A stretch of 55,539 nt of DNA from Cyanobacteria bacterium RI_101 (GTDB lineage: Bacteria > Cyanobacteriota > Cyanobacteriia > Cyanobacteriales > Microcystaceae): contig WGLZ01000007.1 in assembly GCA_016471375.1 (NCBI GenBank), positions 1 to 55,539 of the forward strand. Direction: 5' to 3'. Below, in pieces: positions 50,710-55,539 of the stretch; the stretch's first letter is position 1; each line of letters starts with the position of its first letter. The translations under genes and the position numbers were made by a program. The notes below the pieces were generated by a model that saw nothing but the letters and a program-made list of their open reading frames with translations, had not been told where the DNA came from and searched no databases.

Positions 50710-51372
50710 ATGGTATCCATTGCCCCAGCCCACTATACCGACGTCCAAATTGCCGCCTGGTTGCGGGGGCTGTTGACCATCGCCTGGGCAGATGGCGATT
50801 TTACGGAGACGGAGCAAAGCCTGATTGCTAACTTGACCCAGGAAATGGGCTGTTCCGACCCCGATACTGTTTTGTTTAAAACCATCAGCGCCGCCGATCT
50901 AGCGGAAGGTTTGGGACAGAGCAAAATTACCGCCGAAAATTTTCTGCGCACCGCCGTTTTAGTGGCCATCGCCGACGGCCTCTATTCTCCCCCGGAAGCC
51001 GAAATTCTCAAGGATTTTAGCGTGGCCCTAGGCATTAAAGTCAAAGCGCTGGAATCCTTGGAACACACCCTCTGCGACCCCCAGGACACCGAGACCGCCC
51101 AGGAGCATCCCCACCCGGATTTGCTTCACCCTGTTAAGGACTGGTTAGACGGCATGGCCATCCACGACCCCCGTCTGGCCCGTTTTATCTGCCATCTAGT
51201 GCCGCCCCAATGCCCCTTTGAGCGGGACATTACCCTCTTTGGCCGCAAACTGGTTCATATCCCCCCCCTCTGCAAACTCAATCCCCTCTACGAGCAACTG
51301 GTGGGTCTCCGCTTTCGGGCGCTCTCTTACCTAGCGGACGACTGTCAGGAGGACGTGTCGGCCTATATTTAG
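50710..51372 (+). CDS. TerB-like domain plus Mo-nitro_C domain protein
   Basis: 220 residues. N-terminal TerB-like helical domain (about 8-125; LLTIAWADGDFTETEQSLIANLTQEM, VAIADGLYSPPEAEILKDFS) with repeated acidic DG motifs that may bind metal. The C-terminal 90 residues (DWLDGMAIHDPRLARFICHLVPPQCPFERD ... LCKLNPLYEQLVGLRFRALSYL) match the cyanobacterial Mo-nitro_C domain; this name does not imply nitrogen fixation. The ATG at 50710 is ten bases after AGGAG, with a HIP1 site between. Function unknown. Confidence 0.8.
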   Translation: MVSIAPAHYTDVQIAAWLRGLLTIAWADGDFTETEQSLIANLTQEMGCSDPDTVLFKTISAADLAEGLGQSKITAENFLRTAVLVAIADGLYSPPEAEILKDFSVALGIKVKALESLEHTLCDPQDTETAQEHPHPDLLHPVKDWLDGMAIHDPRLARFICHLVPPQCPFERDITLFGRKLVHIPPLCKLNPLYEQLVGLRFRALSYLADDCQEDVSAYI

Positions 51373-51379
51373 CCGGCAG

Positions 51380-51601
51380 TTAAAGACCCAATTTGGCTTT
51401 GTTCTTCGCCTGAAAAGAAGACCAAAGCCAAACGGAGCCGGAAATCAGGGACGGCGCTAGGACAAAAACTGTGGCGGTGATAATCGGATGTTGCCGAGCG
51501 CCGGCGGACAAGCTCATCACCGCCAGGATCAAAGCGCAGTAAGCGAGTCCTAGAAAAGGGACGCCAAGGACGAGGAGGGCGAATTTTGTGTCTTTGTCCA
51601 T
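51380..51601 (-). CDS. small two-helix membrane protein
   Basis: 73 residues from ATG 51601: MDKDTKFALLVLGVPFLGLAYCALILAVM (TM about 7-28), SAGARQHPIITATVFVLAPSLISGSVWLW (TM about 38-60) and a lysine-rich end. No family recognised. The in-frame upstream part to 51682 lacks support. It converges on the TerB-like gene with 7 bp between stops. Confidence 0.5.
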   Translation of the reverse strand: MDKDTKFALLVLGVPFLGLAYCALILAVMSLSAGARQHPIITATVFVLAPSLISGSVWLWSSFQAKNKAKLGL

Positions 51602-51714
51602 GTTGCTTGACCAAGAAGCTGGGTTGAAAAAATGACGCAATCTAGCGTCTCTAGACCTAGGAGCCAACTCTATATATAGCATTTACGGATGAGTCGTGAA
51701 CGCAATCCCCTGTT

Positions 51715-51747
51715 GATCCCCCCAACCCCCCTTGGAAAGGGGGGAGC
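51715..51747. repeat. CCCCCC-TTGGAAA-GGGGGG palindromic repeat
   Basis: GATCCCCCCAACCCCCCTTG with GGAAAGGGGGGAG. Same family as the repeats at 14311 and 22222. It lies in the 184-bp gap between the small membrane-protein gene and the second DUF1400 hydrolase; nothing else is seen there. Confidence 0.75.
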
Positions 51748-51785
51748 TAACCGGAGCTTGTTCATGATTCATTTTCAGAGAGGGT

Positions 51786-53459
51786 CTAGTCCGATAGCAG
51801 ACCCCCGTGTTCCGCTCGAAAATTGTCCACTAACTGGCGGAGTTGGGGCGCCGATTTTCCAGTGATCATATCTAACTTAAAGACTTGCCCGGCGCTGAGA
51901 TATTCGGCGTAGGCGGGGTTGAGATAGGCGCGATAGCGGTCTGCCCCTTGGGGATCGGCGCGAATATAGGTTTCAAAGAAGGCGACGGAAGTTCCTTTGA
52001 CGTAATCGTAGAGTAAATTTTGACTCGGTAAAACCAAGTCAAGCGTGGAATTGATGGTTTCGGTTAAACCCGCGTCCAATTCCGTAAAATTCACGTGGGC
52101 TTGGCCCTCCAGCAACAACCAATACTTATCCGGCGTCGTTAACCAGAGAAAAGAATTGATCTGCTCCAGCGCCGGCGGCGCCGCCGGGTCGTCGCTCCCG
52201 GAAGCCAGCAGAGTCGGAATTTGGATTTTTTCCAGTCCTTTGCGTCCAAAAATACTCCGATTGACGGGATTGCCGGCAAAGACCGCTTGGATTCTGGGAT
52301 CGCGGAAGGAATAGCGCTGGCGGGGGAGCGCCAAGGCTCGACATTCCAGCAGAAGAGAAATATCAATCCCACTGTAGGGGCGTTGGCAGTCTCGCTCTAG
52401 ATTCTCAAAATCAATTTCGGCGCCGGCGACGGCCAGGGCGGTGTAGCCTCCAAAGGAGTGGCCCGCGACCCCGACCCGTCGGAGATTTAAACGCCCCTGA
52501 AATTCCCCCGGATTACGGCGCTCCAGTTCGTCGAGGACAAACTTTAAATCTAAAGGCCGGTTAATAAACTCTTGCTCGTCGAAAATATCCCGGTGGTAGC
52601 CCGCCAACATTTCCTCCAGATAAATTTTGTCGCTTCCCGGATGTTGCGGCGCCGCGACGACGTAGCCATAGGAGGCTAAATGCTGGAGGCTAACGGCGTA
52701 ATCTTCCGGGCGAGAAGCCAAGCCGTGGGAAAAGACCACTACTGGCAATTCCCCCTCAGGCGGGTTCTGGGGTTGAAAGACGTCCACATAAAACGCCCGG
52801 TTACGAGAGGAATCCACCAGATTCCAAACCGTTTTTTTCACCCCGTAGGGGCCGGGCTGACGCAGATCCGGCAGTCGCCCATAATTAATCTGGGGAGTCA
52901 GCGCCGCTTCCTGGGCGGTGAGCCGGCGCAACTCTTGGACTAGGGTTTCCGTGGCCAAAACGAGGTCTTGGATTTTTTGAGCGAAGCCCGCCGCGACTTC
53001 CCCCTGAACCTGTATATCTGTAGGCAACTTTTGCAACACCTTGAGCATAGTCAAGCCCCCCGGCTCAAAGGCCGCTTGAACAATGGCGGCCCTCAAGGCG
53101 TAGGCGCCGTTGCTTCCCCCCGGAAGGGTGATTCCCTTGCCCAAGTGTTGTAGTATCTCTTGCCCCATGGCGCTGTTGAAAAAACGGGAGGCCATGACCG
53201 GATCAATGGGAAGGGGTCGGGTCAGCGCCGCCCGGAAAGCTTTCTGCTGTTCTGGGGAAACCTGATTGAGATAAAACGCCAAATCGGGATCGACGGCGCC
53301 GGTCTGGGCAAAGGCGCTGAGGGACTCCACCTCAAGGGACAGCATTAAGGGGCCGTAGGAGAAAAAGAGCTTTTCCGCGGCGAGGAGGGGACAAGCCCAG
53401 AGAAGACCGGTTACAGCGCCGAGGCAGATCCCGGCGAGTCGGCGGCGAAAGGGGAACAT
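51786..53459 (-). CDS. secreted alpha/beta hydrolase with N-terminal DUF1400 (copy 2)
   Basis: 557 residues, the same layout as the gene at 46662-48365: signal peptide (LAGICLGAVTGLLWACPLLAA), DUF1400 (KLFFSYGPLMLSLEVESLSAF), hydrolase with [41 protein letters not shown] and GQAHVNFTELD. The two proteins can be aligned end to end but differ at many positions, so this is an old duplication or separate retention. Extracytoplasmic esterase or lipase, substrate unknown. Divergent from the histidine phosphatase gene. Confidence 0.87.
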   Translation of the reverse strand: MFPFRRRLAGICLGAVTGLLWACPLLAAEKLFFSYGPLMLSLEVESLSAFAQTGAVDPDLAFYLNQVSPEQQKAFRAALTRPLPIDPVMASRFFNSAMGQEILQHLGKGITLPGGSNGAYALRAAIVQAAFEPGGLTMLKVLQKLPTDIQVQGEVAAGFAQKIQDLVLATETLVQELRRLTAQEAALTPQINYGRLPDLRQPGPYGVKKTVWNLVDSSRNRAFYVDVFQPQNPPEGELPVVVFSHGLASRPEDYAVSLQHLASYGYVVAAPQHPGSDKIYLEEMLAGYHRDIFDEQEFINRPLDLKFVLDELERRNPGEFQGRLNLRRVGVAGHSFGGYTALAVAGAEIDFENLERDCQRPYSGIDISLLLECRALALPRQRYSFRDPRIQAVFAGNPVNRSIFGRKGLEKIQIPTLLASGSDDPAAPPALEQINSFLWLTTPDKYWLLLEGQAHVNFTELDAGLTETINSTLDLVLPSQNLLYDYVKGTSVAFFETYIRADPQGADRYRAYLNPAYAEYLSAGQVFKLDMITGKSAPQLRQLVDNFRAEHGGLLSD

Positions 53460-53611
53460 GGGAGAAGAATGAAGGGGGTTTCAAAAATAATACTAGGCCC
53501 TGAGCTTCCCCTCCCCTTGCCCGGCGCCGTGGAGGATGGCACAATGGGGGCGCCGAAATTTGCCGACAAATTTTCGACAAAACCATAAAAATTACTAGGG
53601 AGGTCAGGGGT

Positions 53612-54943
53612 TTGGCTACTCGCGTCATTCTCGTGCGGCATGGACAAAGCAGTTACAACGCCCAAAAACGGATTCAGGGCCGGAGCGACGCGTCGGTATT
53701 GACGGAGCAGGGCCAGACTGCGGCCGGACTGGTAGGCCAAGTCCTCGGAAACCTGCCCATCCAAACCCTCTATTGCAGTCCCCTGCAACGCGCCAAACAC
53801 ACCGCCGAAATCATCCGCCAGCATTTTCCCCAACCCCCGGCGCTGGTGCCTACGGAACAGTTATTGGAAATTAACCTGCCCCTCTGGGAAAATTGGCGCA
53901 AGGAGGATGTGAAGCGGGAATATCCCGAAGAATATCGCCTCTGGCACGAAAGCCCCCAGGATTTGACCATGACCTTAGAGGGTCAAACCTTTTATCCAGT
54001 GCGAGAGTTATACGCCCAAGCCCAGGGCTTTTGGCAAACCATCTTGCCCCAAGCCGAGGGAAAAACCATCCTCATCGTCGCCCACAACGGCATTAACCGC
54101 TGTCTCCTGATGTCGGCGCTGGGGATTCCCCTCTCCCATTACCACCGCCTCCAGCAATCCAATTGTAATATTAATGTTTTAAACTTTAGCGGCGCTTGGG
54201 GAGCGCCGGTTCAGCTAGAATCCTTAAACCAAACCGCCCATTTAGGCATTCCCTTACCCCCGCCCCGCTCGGAAACCAACGCCCTGCGACTGTTACTGAT
54301 TCGCCACGGGGAAACCCAGTGGAACCGGGAGTCCCGTTTTCAGGGGATTCGCGATATTCCCCTCAACGAAAAGGGGCGGGAGCAGGCCCGACAGGCCGGT
54401 GCTTTTTTAAAGGAAGTCCCCCTCAATTTCGCCATCTCCAGCCCCATGGCCCGCCCCAAGGAAACTGCGGAAATTATTTTGCAGTCCCATCCCCCAATCT
54501 CTTTAGATTTACAACCCGACCTAACGGAAATTTGCCATGGCCTTTGGGAAGGGAAATTAGAAACGGAAATCGAAGCGGACTTTCCCGGCCTACTCCAAGA
54601 GTGGAAAACGGCCCCGGAAACGGTGCAGATGCCGGAGGGCGAGAATTTACAACAGGTCTGGGAGCGGGCCGTCCGTTGCTGGCGGGAGCGGGTGGCTCAC
54701 TACAGCGCCGAAGCGGATAAAACCCTCGGTATTGTGGTGGCCCACGACGCTATTAACAAAGTGATTTTGGCGGATCTGTTGGGATTAACCGCCGCGGATT
54801 TTTGGAAAATTAAACAGGGCAACGGCGGCGTCAGCGTCATTGACTATCCCCAGGGGTTAGACGGCGCTCCGGTGATTCAGGCGCTGAATTTAACCGCCCA
54901 CTTGGGGAGCGTCTTGGATCAGACCGCCGCCGGGGCGCTTTAG
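53612..54943 (+). CDS. tandem histidine phosphatase (two phosphoglycerate-mutase-like domains)
   Basis: 443 residues with two complete branched histidine phosphatase domains. Domain 1 (about 1-205): VILVRHGQSSYNAQKRIQGRSD and IVAHNGINRCLL. Domain 2 (about 225-443): LLIRHGETQWNRESRFQGIRD and VVAHDAINKVIL. Both keep the RHG nucleophile and the second catalytic histidine, so both could be active. Related single-domain proteins include cobalamin ribazole phosphatase and phosphoserine phosphatase of cyanobacteria. The start codon is TTG at 53612, eight bases after AGGGAGG. Substrate unknown. Confidence 0.88.
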   Translation: MATRVILVRHGQSSYNAQKRIQGRSDASVLTEQGQTAAGLVGQVLGNLPIQTLYCSPLQRAKHTAEIIRQHFPQPPALVPTEQLLEINLPLWENWRKEDVKREYPEEYRLWHESPQDLTMTLEGQTFYPVRELYAQAQGFWQTILPQAEGKTILIVAHNGINRCLLMSALGIPLSHYHRLQQSNCNINVLNFSGAWGAPVQLESLNQTAHLGIPLPPPRSETNALRLLLIRHGETQWNRESRFQGIRDIPLNEKGREQARQAGAFLKEVPLNFAISSPMARPKETAEIILQSHPPISLDLQPDLTEICHGLWEGKLETEIEADFPGLLQEWKTAPETVQMPEGENLQQVWERAVRCWRERVAHYSAEADKTLGIVVAHDAINKVILADLLGLTAADFWKIKQGNGGVSVIDYPQGLDGAPVIQALNLTAHLGSVLDQTAAGAL

Positions 54944-54986
54944 GCTCTGGGCTAGACTGGGAAAGAAAACGAGGAGGATTTGACCC

Positions 54987-55151
54987 ATGACTCTAGCCCT
55001 CGACCGAGAAATTGTTTACCCCGAGAGCGATGGCCAACCCCTGGCTGACAACACCGAGCAGTTTAAGTGGATTGTTCTTCTTAAGGAAAATTTAGAGTGT
55101 TTATTCGCTCAAAATGAGGGTAGAAACTCTAACGTAGTGATAGAGTTATGA
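54987..55151 (+). pseudogene. Uma2-family endonuclease gene truncated by an IS1-type element
   Basis: ATG with a perfect AGGAGGA ribosome-binding site eight bases upstream begins a Uma2-like N-terminus (MTLALDREIVYPESDGQPLA; FKWIVLLKENLECLFAQ). After about 43 codons the reading frame enters the terminal sequence of the IS1-family element and stops at 55149-55151. The nuclease core of the family is absent. The left end of the insertion is here; the rest of the gene, if kept, lies beyond the window. Confidence 0.75.
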
Positions 55152-55539
55152 ATTTGCGAGTTGTGCATTATAATAGTGGATAAAATTCCACACAGCCCTC
55201 CGCAAATTAAAGAGACTTTTTGAGAAGGAAAGAGTTCGACGAACAAGCCTAGATAATCTTTGTCTAAATGTATTATTTAGGCGTTCAATATGATTTGTTT
55301 CTCCACTTTCTTTCCCAACTGGTCGATGTTGAGACTCTGGAATTACTTTTTTATAAGCTTGCCAGAGGTCTGTGTAGCAAGTCGCATTTTGTCGGTATCG
55401 CTCTGGTAAACTATCCCATAGTTTTTGAGCAGATTTTCTTGTCCAATCTCCAATATAGCAAGCCAGTATTCGTCGAGTTTTACGATCTATAACAAGCCAA
55501 ATCCAAACCTTGTTAATCTTATAGTTTACAAAAGACCAT
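55119..55539 (-). mobile_element. IS1-family insertion sequence (right part, runs off window)
   Basis: The element tip is inferred at GGTAGAAACTCTAACG (55119 onward), because the relic at 7638 also begins with GGTA followed by AACTC. It contains the 3' part of an IS1-type transposase on the minus strand. It is AT-rich compared with the host genes and has no GGCGCC. Its other end and the target-site duplication cannot be seen. Confidence 0.75.
55146..55539 (-). CDS. IS1-family transposase, C-terminal part
   Basis: About 131 codons are open on the minus strand to TAA at 55148-55146; the 5' end is outside. DDE-type features: WIWLVIDRKTRRILACYIGD (first Asp), ATCYTDLWQAYKKVIPE (second Asp) and SGETNHIERLNNTFRQRLSR (Glu) with LVRRTLSFSKSLFNLRRAVW, typical of IS1 InsB. 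The intact frame suggests recent activity. The K of LSFSKK is S here. It lies antisense to a spurious forward frame at 55268-55492. Confidence 0.85.
   Translation of the reverse strand, partial: WSFVNYKINKVWIWLVIDRKTRRILACYIGDWTRKSAQKLWDSLPERYRQNATCYTDLWQAYKKVIPESQHRPVGKESGETNHIERLNNTFRQRLSRLVRRTLSFSKSLFNLRRAVWNFIHYYNAQLANS

Noticed and set aside
50710-51372. Nitrogen fixation gene, because of the Mo-nitro_C domain
   Set aside because: The domain name is historical and occurs in many non-fixing cyanobacteria. No nif genes are present.
55268-55492. 74-residue forward frame at the right edge
   Set aside because: It is antisense to a clear IS1-family transposase on the minus strand.
1-55539. 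tRNA, rRNA, CRISPR or prophage genes
   Set aside because: I checked the intergenic stretches by eye and found no cloverleaf-like, rRNA-like or regularly spaced repeat pattern and no phage structural genes. A covariance-model search would be needed to exclude small RNAs.

Overview
This is a chromosomal segment of a cyanobacterium. It carries petB-petD (cytochrome b6f), psaK (photosystem I), raf1 (Rubisco assembly), cpcF (phycocyanin chromophore lyase), ycf66- and ycf29-type genes, a CPP1-like protein and a phytyl-phosphate-kinase-like gene, so the host has phycobilisomes and oxygenic photosynthesis. The DNA is fairly GC-rich. Its most striking compositional trait is the palindrome GGCGCC, usually inside CGGCGCCG, scattered through almost every gene. 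The usual cyanobacterial iterated palindrome GCGATCGC (HIP1) was seen only once. No tRNA, rRNA, CRISPR array or prophage was recognised. I cannot name the species.

Layout. 1-2.4 kb: the end of an unknown gene and a multi-PAS/GAF/GGDEF sensor with a shortened C-terminus. 2.7-10.1 kb: CPP1-like protein, a beta-hydroxyacid dehydrogenase, a pentapeptide-repeat protein, an ATP-binding/STAS-like regulatory pair, an aldo/keto reductase, a family-10-like glycosyl hydrolase and a YheT-type hydrolase. 10.1-18.8 kb: petBD with a clear terminator, hemW, ycf66, raf1, a TolQ/ExbB-like plus ExbD-like motor pair, and a CbiX/SirB chelatase. 18.9-25.8 kb: DUF1997, a zinc-ribbon protein, a translationally coupled GntR/GT2-GtrA pair, a cytosine-deaminase-like amidohydrolase with MliC, pgeF and cpcF. 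25.9-28.3 kb: the arsenic operon arsB-arsH-arsC behind two exact ATCAA-N6-TTGAT operators. 28.4-33.6 kb: SPOR-like protein, tsaD, a Uma2 nuclease, a J-like/GrpE-like pair and a B12-radical-SAM enzyme. 33.7-35 kb: a glycosyltransferase bracketed by 30-bp direct repeats. 34.9-39.7 kb: psaK-aroC-phytyl-phosphate-kinase-like cluster, accA, a Ycf29-type regulator and a GST. 40-54.9 kb: an arsR-like gene overlapping an NDH-like flavoprotein, a Na+/H+ antiporter, an MscS-CNBD channel, obgE, two paralogous DUF1400 hydrolases around YciI, DUF389 and TerB/Mo-nitro_C genes, and a double histidine phosphatase. 54.9-55.5 kb: a Uma2 gene cut off by an IS1-family element that runs out of the window.

Genes that appear to work together: petB/petD; arsBHC, possibly under the unlinked ArsR-like protein at 40.4 kb; psaK-aroC-DUF92, which links photosystem I to the chorismate and phytyl precursors of phylloquinone; the coupled GntR-glycosyltransferase; the TolQ-like/ExbD-like pair; the J-like/GrpE-like pair; and the ATP-binding/STAS-like partner-switch pair. 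Several dispersed repeat families (CCCCCTAAATCCCCC-type hairpins, CAGATTTCAG-type repeats, a 14-bp tandem repeat) sit directly at gene ends or starts, and in places supply stop codons or leader sequence.
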